Part shown: positions 1 through 9,100 of the stretch, piece after piece
Position numbering within the stretch: the stretch's first letter is position 1
Layout: each line of letters begins with the position of its first letter
NCBI GenBank assembly: GCA_002314445.1
Contig: DCFX01000055.1
Coordinates: 18,664 to 82,663 of the forward strand
DNA: 64,000 bases
Direction: 5' to 3'
DNA from: Treponema sp. UBA1793
GTDB taxonomy: Bacteria; Spirochaetota; Spirochaetia; Treponematales; Treponemataceae
Position numbers and translations under genes: made by a program
The notes under the pieces: model-generated
What the model was told of the DNA's origin: nothing
What the model saw: the letters and a program-made list of their open reading frames with translations, nothing else
The model's database searches: none

Positions 1-356
1 GGGAAAGCATAAAGGTATATCATAAAGAAAGAAATATCCAGGAGTTGAAATATATTCCGCTTGTCCTTGCCGTATGGTGCCGTTGTCTCATGGGGCTTGA
101 TGACGATGGAGTACCGTTTGATATAAACGTTTTTCCTGTTCCGGAAAAAGCCAGAACGCTTACGGCTGTTCAGCTCTGCAGTCATAATGCAGGTGAGATG
201 ACAGAAGAGTATCTTTCACCGCTCCTTGCCGATGTTTCTGTTTTTGGAATTGATTTATATGCATGCGGTCTTGCCCGGCGTGTCGTACAGTATTTTAATG
301 AATGCATTTCCGGCACAGGTGCTGTTCGTGCAGTGTTGCAAAAGTATCTGCAGTAG
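1..356 (+). CDS. C-terminal part of a mannitol dehydrogenase / fructuronate reductase family oxidoreductase (5'-truncated by window edge)
   Basis: The reading frame is open from base 3 to the stop at 354-356, so this is the tail of a longer gene; the TTG at 45 is not a convincing start. The tail has the look of the C-terminal domain of the polyol/hexuronate NAD-dependent dehydrogenase family (UxuB, mannitol dehydrogenase). Visible family-like pieces are YIPLVLAVWCRCLMGLDDDG, followed near the end by FGIDLYACGLARRVVQYF and GAVRAVLQKYL. Such enzymes interconvert keto-sugar acids or ketoses and the matching polyols with NAD(P)H in the cytoplasm. The substrate cannot be told from this fragment, and the catalytic lysine region lies outside the window. 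The next gene follows after about 100 bases and is unrelated. Confidence 0.7.
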   Translation, partial: ESIKVYHKERNIQELKYIPLVLAVWCRCLMGLDDDGVPFDINVFPVPEKARTLTAVQLCSHNAGEMTEEYLSPLLADVSVFGIDLYACGLARRVVQYFNECISGTGAVRAVLQKYLQ

Positions 357-461
357 AAATGTTTAATAACAATAATTTATTTGGAAATAACACCTTTTTT
401 TTGCATATTAAGTGTTTTACTGGTATGGTTTACATATCCTGAAAATAGGAGTATAAGGAAA

Positions 462-1733
462 ATGAATCTTAAGAAGAAAAGCACGTTTATCCTTGCTGTT
501 TTATTGATGGCAGCAGCCGCAGGAGCAGAAGAAACTGTGCTGACAATTGATAAGGCTGTGCAATATGCCTCTGAAAACAACATCAGCATACAGCAGAGTA
601 AAATTACGTTGAATGCCCTTAAACGGACTAAGGATTTTTCATGGAACAGTGTGAGTCCGACTCTGACAGGAACAGCAGGCTATACTCGTCCCAATGAAAA
701 AACAACGTATGAATATGAAGGATACATAGAAGGTACCGTCAGCCTTTCTTTGACCCCGGCCCTTTACTCAACGATGCGTGGAGCTTTACTGAATTATGAG
801 AACGGGAAAATTACATATGATGAAGCGGTGAGAGCTGTTGAGCTGAATGTCCGCACCGCATTTTACAGTCTGCTGTATGAAAAAGAAAATATTGTATTGC
901 AGCAGCGCAACCTTGACACGGCGAAGCAGCAGTATGAGCAGAATCAGGCAAAATATAAAAGCGGGCAGTTAACAGAACTTGATATGCTTACAAGTCAGGT
1001 AGCCTATGAAAAACTGAAGCCGACACTTGAATCTGCACAAGTAACGTATAATAACGATCTGGCATCTTTTAAACAGATGCTGGGCATTGACCAGAAAATG
1101 GATATTACACTGTCCGGTTCTCTTGATGACGTATTGGTACTGAAAGATATTGTACTTCCTGAAAACATTTCTTCAATTCCTTCCGTTTTGTCGGCGGAGA
1201 AAGATGTTGAAATAGCCAGGAACTCTTTACTTGCAGAACGTTTCAGTGCCTATGCTCCATCCCTGAGCGCAGAATGGATGTATGGAAAAATAAAAACAGA
1301 TCTTTCTGATACACTTTCAACGGCAGGTTCTGTTACACTTGCAGTTTCAATTCCTCTTGACGGATACCTTCCATGGTCTTCCCGGGCGCTGTCCGTAGCA
1401 TCTCAAAATGATAGTGTCAAAAAAGCCGAACTTTCACTCGAAAACGAGAAAACAACCGTATCTGTAAATACAGCAAGCTATTTCAATGAAATAAAACAGG
1501 CTCAGTCTCAGCTGCAATCATTAAAAGCAACTATTGATCTTGCTCAGAAATCATACGATATGACTCTTACCGCGTATAATCATGGTTCAAAAGACCTCCT
1601 TGCCCTCCAGGATGCAGCCGATTCTCTTCTTGAAGCAAAGGTGAGCCTGCAATCGGAAGAATATATTCTGATTAAAGCTGTTTTGAATCTTGAGAGTACG
1701 CTCGGTATTCCGTTCGGTACATTTGGAAAATAA
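462..1733 (+). CDS. TolC-family outer membrane efflux protein
   Basis: 423 residues. It begins with a typical signal peptide (MNLKKKSTF, then a hydrophobic stretch, cleavage likely after AGA at about residue 22). Two repeated, largely helical halves follow, as in OEP-domain proteins, with family-like openings such as LTIDKAVQYASENN near residue 28. TolC proteins form trimeric outer-membrane channels with a long periplasmic helical tunnel. I chose the ATG at 462 because AAGGAAA lies immediately upstream and because the signal peptide starts there; the open frame reaches back to 381 but adds an unlikely second hydrophobic stretch. It is first in an operon with an adaptor gene 32 bases downstream and an RND pump, so it should be the exit duct of that pump. 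Confidence 0.85.
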   Translation: MNLKKKSTFILAVLLMAAAAGAEETVLTIDKAVQYASENNISIQQSKITLNALKRTKDFSWNSVSPTLTGTAGYTRPNEKTTYEYEGYIEGTVSLSLTPALYSTMRGALLNYENGKITYDEAVRAVELNVRTAFYSLLYEKENIVLQQRNLDTAKQQYEQNQAKYKSGQLTELDMLTSQVAYEKLKPTLESAQVTYNNDLASFKQMLGIDQKMDITLSGSLDDVLVLKDIVLPENISSIPSVLSAEKDVEIARNSLLAERFSAYAPSLSAEWMYGKIKTDLSDTLSTAGSVTLAVSIPLDGYLPWSSRALSVASQNDSVKKAELSLENEKTTVSVNTASYFNEIKQAQSQLQSLKATIDLAQKSYDMTLTAYNHGSKDLLALQDAADSLLEAKVSLQSEEYILIKAVLNLESTLGIPFGTFGK

Positions 1734-1765
1734 CTATTAATTTGCTCACATTTTAGAAGGTACAT

Positions 1766-2788
1766 ATGAAATTTAGAAAATCGACTATCGTTATTGTTTG
1801 TGCAATTGCAGCTGTGTTGATTACACTTCTGTATACTTGTGTGGCCTCGAAGAATAAATCGGGCGGATTCGGTCGGAAAGGACAGGGAGCCGTGAAAACA
1901 ACTTTTTCCGTCAAAACCCAGACGGCGCAAGTGGCAGTGCTTCATGATTATGTTGAGGCTAACGGAGATATTTCAGCAGCGAATTCCGTTGCCGTGTATC
2001 CGAGTATTGGAGGAAAAATAGCAAGTACCGAGGTAACGCTCGGATCTCCTGTCCGTAAAGGTGACGTAGTTGCAAAAGTAGACCCGTCGGAACCCGGCAG
2101 CAATTACGCACTCAGCCCTGTTTATGCACCGATAAGCGGAAGTATTGTGTCAACTCCTTTAAAAATCGGAACTACTGTTACAACGTCAAGTACGATTACG
2201 ACTATCGGCGACATTGCGAATCTGCAGATTACGGCTTACATTCCGGAGAGATATGTTGCAGCCCTGAAAAACGGATTAAAGGCGGAAATAACTGTCGAGG
2301 CATATCCTGGCGTTGTATTTGCTGCAACCGTAACCCATGTGTCTCCTGTTGTAGATTCCACTTCCCGTACGAAGGAAATAATTCTGGCATTCGATAAAAA
2401 TGATCAGCGTATCAATGCCGGTATGTTCGGCAAGGTAAAATTGTATACATATGATTACAGTGGATATATAACCGTCCCGTCTGATGCTATTGTGACAAAG
2501 AGCGGCAAATTATATTTGTATGTGGCGAAAGACGACGGAACTGCCGAACAACGCGAAATAAAAGAAGGAAACAGTGTTGACGGGTCTTTCCAGATTTTGT
2601 CGGGAATTAATCCTGGTGAAAAAATTGTTGTTGAAGGTGAACAGTCCCTTTCCGACGGCTCACTAATCAGAGATATTACAAATAATATAAATGAATCTTC
2701 CGGTGTTGCCGTCCAGGAAAACAAAACAACAGGTACAGCAGATAAAACTTCAGAAACAGGGAATAAAAAGATTTCAGGGAGTAACTAA
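1766..2788 (+). CDS. RND efflux periplasmic adaptor (MFP/HlyD family), apparently lacking the alpha-hairpin
   Basis: 340 residues: an N-terminal membrane anchor or signal segment (residues 7-27), a barrel-sandwich (lipoyl-like) domain in two halves (about 64-106 and 119-150), a beta-barrel (about 151-230) and a membrane-proximal domain to about 300, ending in a polar tail. In typical adaptors the lipoyl halves are separated by a coiled-coil hairpin that docks on TolC; here only about a dozen residues (VDPSEPGSNYALSPVY) separate them. Borrelia BesA is a known adaptor without this hairpin, which fits a spirochaete. The start at 1766 has AGAAGG about 6 bases upstream. The stop overlaps the next start (TAATG at 2786-2790), so translation of the pump is probably coupled. 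Confidence 0.85.
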   Translation: MKFRKSTIVIVCAIAAVLITLLYTCVASKNKSGGFGRKGQGAVKTTFSVKTQTAQVAVLHDYVEANGDISAANSVAVYPSIGGKIASTEVTLGSPVRKGDVVAKVDPSEPGSNYALSPVYAPISGSIVSTPLKIGTTVTTSSTITTIGDIANLQITAYIPERYVAALKNGLKAEITVEAYPGVVFAATVTHVSPVVDSTSRTKEIILAFDKNDQRINAGMFGKVKLYTYDYSGYITVPSDAIVTKSGKLYLYVAKDDGTAEQREIKEGNSVDGSFQILSGINPGEKIVVEGEQSLSDGSLIRDITNNINESSGVAVQENKTTGTADKTSETGNKKISGSN

Positions 2789-5700
2789 TGAGCATATCAC
2801 AGAAAACTCTTGAACACCCGGTACTGGTGCTGATTGTATTTGCTCTGCTTGGTATCATGGGCGTGTTTGTAATCGGAAAAATTTCACTAAGTCTGTTTCC
2901 AGATATGGATAACCCCTATGTTATGGTCTCAACAACATATGAAAATGCAGGACCGGAGGCAGTAGAGAAAACTGTAACGGAAGTTCTGGAAAGCGGACTG
3001 GTCAGCGTCAGCGGATTGAAAGAAATCGATTCGACATCATCCGAAGGCTCAAGCATGATTTCACTTGAGTTTAATTACGGTTCGGATCTTGAGACAGCGG
3101 TGAATGATATACGTGATAAGCTGGACCGTGTAAAAAGTTCACTGCCGGACGATGCTGATTCGCCTCGCATTTTCAAGATGGATGCATCGGCAATGCCTAT
3201 CATGCGTATTGCAGTTCGCGGAAACCGCTCTTCAAACGAATTGAGGGAAATCGCAGAAGACGATATTGAAGATCTTTTTGAACAGGCGGAAGGTGTAGCA
3301 GAAGCGAGCGTCTCCGGAGGTCTTTCAAAAATTGTACGAGTAGAACTGTCGGAAAACAGGCTTGCGGCTTACGGTCTTACAATGGCGACGGTATACTCAG
3401 CACTTGCAAAACAGAATCTTGAGCTCAGCGGAGGAAAATTCACCGAAGGCAAAAAAGATTATAAAATCCGTACGACCGGTGAATTTTCAAGCATAGACCA
3501 GATTAATAACGTTGTAATAGCGACCGTCAATGGATACGATGTCAAACTGAGCGATATCGGTACGGCTGCATGGGGGTACGAAGATCCTTCTTCTCTTGTA
3601 TATATTAACGGTGAACAGGGAGTGTATGTTTCTATTACAAAGCAGTCAGGCGCCAATAGTGTCTCCGTAGCGGACGCAATGTACAAAAAAATTGCAGATG
3701 TACAGAAGACTCTCCCGCAGGGAATTACCCTGGAGATAGTTTCTGATGATACAACTTCAATTCGTGATACACTTAGTACGCTCTTTTCTTCCATCTGGCA
3801 GGGATTGCTCCTTGCCGTTATTATTCTTTTCATATTCCTGCAGAATTTCAGGAGTACATTTATAATTTCGATCTCTATCCCGCTTTCCTTGATTATAACG
3901 ATTTTATGTATGTACTTTGCAGGCATAACGCTTAACATGATGACTCTGACAGGGCTGATACTTGGTGTCGGTATGATTGTCGACGCATCTATCGTTATGA
4001 TTGAGAATATGAATGTGTACCGGTCCCGCGGCGCAAAACCGAGAATTGCTGCAATACTCGGCTCCCAGGAAATGATGATGTCCGTCGTTTCGGGCAACCT
4101 TACGACAATCTGTGTCTTTATCCCATTCCTTTTTTATATAAAAGATTTGGAAATGATGGGACAAATGTTCAAGGGAATTATCTTTACAATTGTTATAGCG
4201 ATTGCATCGAGCCTTTTTGTTTCTATTTTTCTTGTACCGGTTCTGGCAGGTAAGTTCGTACCGCTTCCGAACCGTAACGAAAAGCCTGTAACAAATCCAT
4301 TCTTGAAAAAAATGTATGGTCTGTTTCAGAAGGTGATAGATGGACTTACGAACGCATATCGGAAGGGGCTTTCTGCAGCTTTAAACCACAGGGTTGTTGT
4401 CGTCGTCGTGAGTTGCAGCCTCCTTGTCGTGTCACTTGCACTTATACCGACGCTGCGTATAAACATGATGGGAAGCGGGCGGGGTGGTGACACAACTGTT
4501 ACCCTAAATGTTACAATGCCTACGGGGACGACACTTTCGGAAACGACAGCAGTTCTGACGCAATTTGAAACTATCGTCCGGAGTGAAATAAAGGGATATA
4601 AAAATATTATAACAAGTGTTGGAACAGGAGGAAACCACAGGAGTACATCTGCAACCTATAAAGGCTCAATAGCAGTTTCTCTTCCTGATGCAGCCGAACA
4701 GATCGATGATTCAACAACAGTACAGAAGAAATTGCGTGCGCATTTCAAAGATTTTGCAGATGCCCAGTTCTCTTTTGATGATGACTGGTCTCATCAGATT
4801 TCCGGCAGCGATCTTGTTATAAAAATCCATTCGAAAGACCTTGATACTGCGCTGAATACAGCGGGCAAGATACAGTCTGTGATGGAAAAGATAAGCGACA
4901 TAGGGGAAGTGTCTGTAGATACAACAAAAGGTCTCCCTGAAGTACAAGTAATCATTGACCGGCAGAGGGCATATGCATTTGGAGTCGACGTCACAACTGC
5001 TGCAAAGGAAATTTACTATGCGATGGATGGCGTCACTTGTACGGAATTCCGTTCAAACGGGGATGAATACGATGTTGATATTATGTACCGCCCTGAAGAC
5101 CGCGCAAAAATGACTGATTTGGCGTCAATTTATGTAAAAGGTACAGACGGTTTGGTAAGTGTTGCTAACTTTGCTTCATTCAAGAAGGGCCTGGGACCGG
5201 TAAGTATTAATCACGTGAACCGCATACGGACTGTGGAAGTTTCAGCCGATATTGTATCGACAAAAAATGCTAACCTTGTTGAAAATGAAATAAAAGAAGG
5301 AATATCCAATACATTTGTTGTTCCTGAAGGCGTTACAATAAGCTATGAAGGTGCATGGAGTACCATGCAGACGCAGTATAAAATTTACGGATTGATAATA
5401 ATAATGGCTTTGCTGCTCGTTTTCGGTGTTATGGCCGCAACGTACGAGTCGTTTAAAGCTCCTGTTATTAACATGATGACCATACCGTTCCTCATAATCG
5501 GTGTTGTCCTCATATATAAAATGACGGGACAGGCGATGTCGATTACGTCAATGGTTGGTATCATTATGCTTGTGGGTATAGTTGTAAATAACGGTATTAT
5601 TCTTGTTGACTATACCGGACTGCTTATCAACCGCGGAAAGAAAATGAAGGAAGCCTGCCTTGAAGCTGGAACAAGCCGTCTGCGTCCTGTCCTTATGACG

Positions 5701-6219
5701 ACTCTTACAACAATTCTTGGTACCTTGCCGATGTGCTTTCAGACAGAAGGTTCTGCTGCCATGGTTCAGCCTATTGGACTTACCATCGTTGGAGGCCTCA
5801 CATCAAGTACGTTTGTTACCCTGTTCTTTATTCCTGTGCTGTATTCACTGATTATGAAGGAGAAATCGCAGAGTGAGGGCGAAATTCCTGTAGAGATTGC
5901 AGAGTTGGCTTCAAATGCGGGCGTACCGGCAAAAAGGGAAGATGTTCAAGTTGAGATTATTGCAAATAAGTCTGTCGAAGAAAATATTATTGATATGCTT
6001 GAACAGGCTGTTCCGGGAATCCAGTATACAATTATTCCGACCGTTACAGGCCGCGGAGGCGACAACTATAAACTTGGTACGACAACATGGCCGGAACAGA
6101 ACTTTTTGATGCTTGCATATATGCATAAAGAAAATGTTTCCATGGTGCAGGCTGTTGTTGAACTGCTTAAGCGAAAGTTCCCGAAAGAAGGAATAAAACT
6201 GTTTCTTATAGAAAACTAA
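2788..6219 (+). CDS. RND-family efflux pump (AcrB/HAE1-like) with an extra C-terminal PII-like domain
   Basis: 1143 residues. The first ~1030 follow the RND plan: TM1, a large periplasmic loop, TM2-6, a second loop and TM7-12. The TM4 motif is GVGMIVDASIVMIEN: the first of the two proton-relay aspartates of AcrB is kept and the second is Ala. TM10 has GIVVNNGIILVDY, with Asn where AcrB has Lys940. After the last TM (about residue 1025) comes a charged linker and a compact ~95-residue domain (about 1050-1143). It contains VEENIIDMLEQAVPGIQYT, VTGRGGDNYKLGTTTWPEQN and a terminal FPKEGIKLFLIEN, which look like a PII-superfamily fold. The pump should export lipophilic compounds or metals by proton antiport; the substrate is unknown. 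It is the last gene of the tolC-adaptor-pump operon and is followed by a terminator. Confidence 0.9.
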   Translation: MSISQKTLEHPVLVLIVFALLGIMGVFVIGKISLSLFPDMDNPYVMVSTTYENAGPEAVEKTVTEVLESGLVSVSGLKEIDSTSSEGSSMISLEFNYGSDLETAVNDIRDKLDRVKSSLPDDADSPRIFKMDASAMPIMRIAVRGNRSSNELREIAEDDIEDLFEQAEGVAEASVSGGLSKIVRVELSENRLAAYGLTMATVYSALAKQNLELSGGKFTEGKKDYKIRTTGEFSSIDQINNVVIATVNGYDVKLSDIGTAAWGYEDPSSLVYINGEQGVYVSITKQSGANSVSVADAMYKKIADVQKTLPQGITLEIVSDDTTSIRDTLSTLFSSIWQGLLLAVIILFIFLQNFRSTFIISISIPLSLIITILCMYFAGITLNMMTLTGLILGVGMIVDASIVMIENMNVYRSRGAKPRIAAILGSQEMMMSVVSGNLTTICVFIPFLFYIKDLEMMGQMFKGIIFTIVIAIASSLFVSIFLVPVLAGKFVPLPNRNEKPVTNPFLKKMYGLFQKVIDGLTNAYRKGLSAALNHRVVVVVVSCSLLVVSLALIPTLRINMMGSGRGGDTTVTLNVTMPTGTTLSETTAVLTQFETIVRSEIKGYKNIITSVGTGGNHRSTSATYKGSIAVSLPDAAEQIDDSTTVQKKLRAHFKDFADAQFSFDDDWSHQISGSDLVIKIHSKDLDTALNTAGKIQSVMEKISDIGEVSVDTTKGLPEVQVIIDRQRAYAFGVDVTTAAKEIYYAMDGVTCTEFRSNGDEYDVDIMYRPEDRAKMTDLASIYVKGTDGLVSVANFASFKKGLGPVSINHVNRIRTVEVSADIVSTKNANLVENEIKEGISNTFVVPEGVTISYEGAWSTMQTQYKIYGLIIIMALLLVFGVMAATYESFKAPVINMMTIPFLIIGVVLIYKMTGQAMSITSMVGIIMLVGIVVNNGIILVDYTGLLINRGKKMKEACLEAGTSRLRPVLMTTLTTILGTLPMCFQTEGSAAMVQPIGLTIVGGLTSSTFVTLFFIPVLYSLIMKEKSQSEGEIPVEIAELASNAGVPAKREDVQVEIIANKSVEENIIDMLEQAVPGIQYTIIPTVTGRGGDNYKLGTTTWPEQNFLMLAYMHKENVSMVQAVVELLKRKFPKEGIKLFLIEN

Positions 6220-6232
6220 TATGAACTGATGT

Positions 6233-6266
6233 AAGGCGTGCATTTTATGAAGTGCACGCCTTTTTT
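6233..6266 (+). terminator. Rho-independent terminator of the efflux operon
   Basis: A perfect 10-bp stem (6233-6242 AAGGCGTGCA with 6253-6262 TGCACGCCTT) closes a 10-base loop and runs into a T tract at 6261-6266, 13 bases after the pump stop codon. Read on the minus strand the stem is followed by ACATCAG rather than T residues, so it should mainly serve the plus-strand operon. Confidence 0.85.
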
Positions 6267-6267
6267 A

Positions 6268-7338
6268 TTAACGGATTTTTAAGAAGAGTCCCAGCAAGGC
6301 CACTGTTATGAGCAGCTGCATGATCATGAATTTAATAAGGACCTGAGTCGGCGACCAGCCATGATTCTTGCGCATTTCATCATGAAGAGGAAACCGTATA
6401 TTTTCAAAAATGTGAATATGGAAAAATCTGAGCAGCGCTACTTTGAGCAGCCCCATTCCACCATTGATGAAAATAATCGTCGATGTTGACAGAATGAGGA
6501 ACGGATTGCCGCTTACGAGAACACATACGCCGATGAAAAATCCGAGCGCTCTGCTGCCTGCGTCTCCCATGAGTACCTGGCTCGGAAACGCATTATGCCA
6601 CAGATACCCCATGAGAACGCCTGCAAGCGCAAAAGCCATGACAGCCCAGTTTGCACCGGAGGAAAGATGAGGTACAAGCAGGTAAGCCGAGATATCTTTA
6701 TGACCGAGAATAAAGTAGAATATTACGCCCATTGTTATGAGTGCAATAAGGACGAGCGTTCCGGAAAGTCCGTCAACACCATCCGTACAGTTTGTTGTGT
6801 TCACTGAACTCCACAGCAGAATAATACCTACGATAAGATATACGGCAAAGTTCACCGCAACAGGGTGGGTAATGAACGGGAGCCAGAAGTATACTTTACC
6901 GTCTGCAGACGTACTTGAAATGCAGTAAAAAAGCAGAATTGTTTCTGCCGCACTTATAACAAGATCAAGGAATCCTTTCCTGTATTCGCCCCAGCTGGAA
7001 ATACTGCGGTCGTCGAGGTATCCGGTAAGCATCATAATCCATGTAAGTGCCAGTGTACCGCATTGCAGCAGGGAAAGCGGCGTAAACAGAATTGTTATGA
7101 TGACGAAAATCGTGATGAAGACGACACCGGCACCAGTAGGTTTTCCCTTTGCGGCTTCTGCCGTAAAGGTAAATTCCCTGCCGCGGTCATGAGGCAGCCG
7201 CTCATAAAAATGAGGCAGTAATTTCATCGAGAGGATAAAACCTGTGTAGAGTGCAAGCGTTATGAGGACTGTATAAGACTGGAGTAGTCGTGCTGGTCCA
7301 AAAAAGTGTTGAAGATATGCTCCAAGATAATACAACAT
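6268..7338 (-). CDS. mraY: Phospho-N-acetylmuramoyl-pentapeptide transferase (MraY-like)
   Basis: 356 residues, polytopic (about ten hydrophobic segments). The family motifs are in order: GYLDDR (the first conserved Asp pair), NTTNCTDGVDGLSGTL (the Asn/Asp signature), GDAGSRALGFFIG (third Asp) and HDEMRKNHGWSPTQVL at the position of the MraY histidine motif. MraY moves phospho-MurNAc-pentapeptide from UDP onto undecaprenyl phosphate to make lipid I at the inner face of the cytoplasmic membrane. The histidine motif is HDEMRKNHGW rather than the usual HHH form, which I regard as a divergent form rather than a loss. The start at 7338 has AAGGGG a few bases upstream. It follows the purH-like gene by 42 bases and is probably co-transcribed with it; no cell-wall neighbours are present. 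Confidence 0.8.
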   Translation of the reverse strand: MLYYLGAYLQHFFGPARLLQSYTVLITLALYTGFILSMKLLPHFYERLPHDRGREFTFTAEAAKGKPTGAGVVFITIFVIITILFTPLSLLQCGTLALTWIMMLTGYLDDRSISSWGEYRKGFLDLVISAAETILLFYCISSTSADGKVYFWLPFITHPVAVNFAVYLIVGIILLWSSVNTTNCTDGVDGLSGTLVLIALITMGVIFYFILGHKDISAYLLVPHLSSGANWAVMAFALAGVLMGYLWHNAFPSQVLMGDAGSRALGFFIGVCVLVSGNPFLILSTSTIIFINGGMGLLKVALLRFFHIHIFENIRFPLHDEMRKNHGWSPTQVLIKFMIMQLLITVALLGLFLKIR

Positions 7339-7380
7339 ATGAGCCCCTTAAATTTTTTACTTTGCCGGAAAACCAGATTC

Positions 7381-8988
7381 TCAGCAGCCTGGGTGTTCAA
7401 TACCCGTAAAAATCATTGCAATTCCGCGTTCATTACACAATTTAATAAACTCTTCGTCGTTCGGCGTACCGCCCGGTTGCAATATTGCATGGATACCACT
7501 GTCTGCCAGCTGTTTCAACTCTGTACTGAAAGGAAGAGCTGAACCACATACTAAAACTTCGGCATTTTGCGTATTGTTTGTTAGACCGGCCTGTATATTT
7601 TTTACAGAATGATCAAGTGCTGCAAGGCATGCATCTTCCGGAACCATCGCAGTACAGCACATTCCTGTTGTAACCTGGTCTTTAATAAGAACGGCAGCAT
7701 CCTGTTTTGTTCCCATTATAATAAGCTGCCCGAAAGCCATCTCATCAATCTGCTGCTGCGAGGGGCGTGTTTTCGTAACGAGATTCCATTTTTCAAAAAG
7801 AATATTATCCGCCGTTTCTATAATGAGTCCTCCGTCGAGCGAGCGGAAATTATAGGAAAGCATGGCAGGTTTTGACATGGCAATAAGACGCATGTCTTTT
7901 TTTGCCGCAAGCGTAACTCTCGCATCTGCCGTGAATCCCGGCGCGACAACAGCAGTAAGATTTGACTGTACAAGTTCCTGTGCGGCTATGTCATCAACGA
8001 CAGCGCTGAATCCCACGGCTGCGCCGTCAAGGGCGCGTTTTCCGCAGTTGAACATTTTCTTATATGATTCTGCTGCATTAGAACCAAGTGCGGCACTAAC
8101 AGAAGTCTCGTGTTTTATGGAATACGTGAAGACGCAACCTGCTGCGGGGGTAAACTGAGTAACAGTCGGATTTCCTTCACTGTCATTTCCCTGTACGGCA
8201 GCTGCATTTTTTAACTGCATTGAAAACCTTGTGAGTTCCTTCCATATTGCGTCTATTTCAATATAGAGATTGTACGATATTTCTTTTCCCTGCAGCTTTT
8301 TGAGGCCCCCGAGCGAACCAATGAATTCCGGCAGCATGTATAAGCTTGCAGACTGGTGGCTGGTAGCCCCGTTTTTTAAATCTACCGCTTTTTTGTACGG
8401 TATTGTAAAATAGCGCAGATATGTATCGGTTCCTGTCTGAAGAAGAATTGAATCGCCTACTGATGCGTTGCATGCGGCAATCATGTTAAATGCTTTACCT
8501 GCAAGATAAAGCCGGAAATCAGATGAAATGCTTTCTGTCTTCATCCTGATCATTACTTCTTCATAATCGGAAGGATCTGTAAGGGCAAGTACATTTTTGT
8601 AATTTCTGCATGCGGCCTGTATGAGAGAACAGCAGCGCATATCGATACAATTATTTGAAAAATCGAGTTCTACAAAATCGCTTATTTTCTTGAAGGACGG
8701 CATGGTATTGATGCATACCATGTTGATTTCCTGGTAGTCATTGCTGTAATAACTTCTGTCACGCTGTTGTCCTGTTGTAAGAATGGAACTATACAACGTC
8801 AGGTAATGCTGGAAAGTGCGGGGCGTTTCGGTAATCGCTGTCATTTCCGTATAAGGAATATCTGCTTCTGCAAGCATCTTACCTGTTTCTCCGGCAGAAA
8901 TAAGCTCCCATCCGTCCCTGAAAAGATATTGAGACAGCTTTATGAGGTTTTCTGTGTCGGCTGTACACAAAATCGCCCGTTTCTTCAT
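7381..8988 (-). CDS. Divergent PurH-like protein (AICAR formyltransferase / IMP cyclohydrolase family)
   Basis: 535 residues. The N-terminal ~190 resemble the MGS-like cyclohydrolase domain (VLALTDPSDYEEV matches the usual VVDPADYE region), and the rest resembles AICAR formyltransferase, ending in ILQPGGTPNDEEFIKLCNERG and IAMIFTGIEHPGC. PurH makes the last two steps to IMP. Several signatures are altered: the usual GRVKTLHPKIHGG stretch is replaced by an unrelated sequence around PRTFQHYLTLY, and KHxNPCG has become IKHETSV. The KSNA active-site segment reads KQDA. The Lys-His pair of the transferase is kept. It may be a single-activity or repurposed enzyme. The start at 8988 lies 6 bases beyond a strong -10 box and has no Shine-Dalgarno sequence. 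Confidence 0.75.
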   Translation of the reverse strand: MKKRAILCTADTENLIKLSQYLFRDGWELISAGETGKMLAEADIPYTEMTAITETPRTFQHYLTLYSSILTTGQQRDRSYYSNDYQEINMVCINTMPSFKKISDFVELDFSNNCIDMRCCSLIQAACRNYKNVLALTDPSDYEEVMIRMKTESISSDFRLYLAGKAFNMIAACNASVGDSILLQTGTDTYLRYFTIPYKKAVDLKNGATSHQSASLYMLPEFIGSLGGLKKLQGKEISYNLYIEIDAIWKELTRFSMQLKNAAAVQGNDSEGNPTVTQFTPAAGCVFTYSIKHETSVSAALGSNAAESYKKMFNCGKRALDGAAVGFSAVVDDIAAQELVQSNLTAVVAPGFTADARVTLAAKKDMRLIAMSKPAMLSYNFRSLDGGLIIETADNILFEKWNLVTKTRPSQQQIDEMAFGQLIIMGTKQDAAVLIKDQVTTGMCCTAMVPEDACLAALDHSVKNIQAGLTNNTQNAEVLVCGSALPFSTELKQLADSGIHAILQPGGTPNDEEFIKLCNERGIAMIFTGIEHPGC

Positions 8989-8994
8989 AAGAAA

Positions 8995-9023
8995 ATAATA
9001 GCAGAAACGTCAGGTATTTGCAA
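8995..9023 (-). promoter_or_regulatory. Sigma-70-like promoter for the purH-like gene
   Basis: On the minus strand TTGCAA (9018-9023) is followed, after a 17-base spacer, by TATTAT (8995-9000). Six bases separate the -10 box from the ATG at 8988, so the expected transcription start is at or next to the A of the start codon. Confidence 0.65.
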
Positions 9024-9064
9024 CGAAGTTTTCTGCAATATTGCATTGTCCCGCATTGCTTACT

Positions 9065-9093
9065 TTTCAAAGGTATGTTACTTGTGATAGAAT
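9065..9093 (+). promoter_or_regulatory. Sigma-70-like promoter for aroA
   Basis: TTTCAA (9065-9070, weak -35), a 17-base spacer and TAGAAT (9088-9093). Seven bases separate it from the ATG at 9101, and there is no Shine-Dalgarno sequence. It is divergent from the purH promoter within a gap of about 110 bases. Confidence 0.5.
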
Positions 9094-9100
9094 CGCTGAA

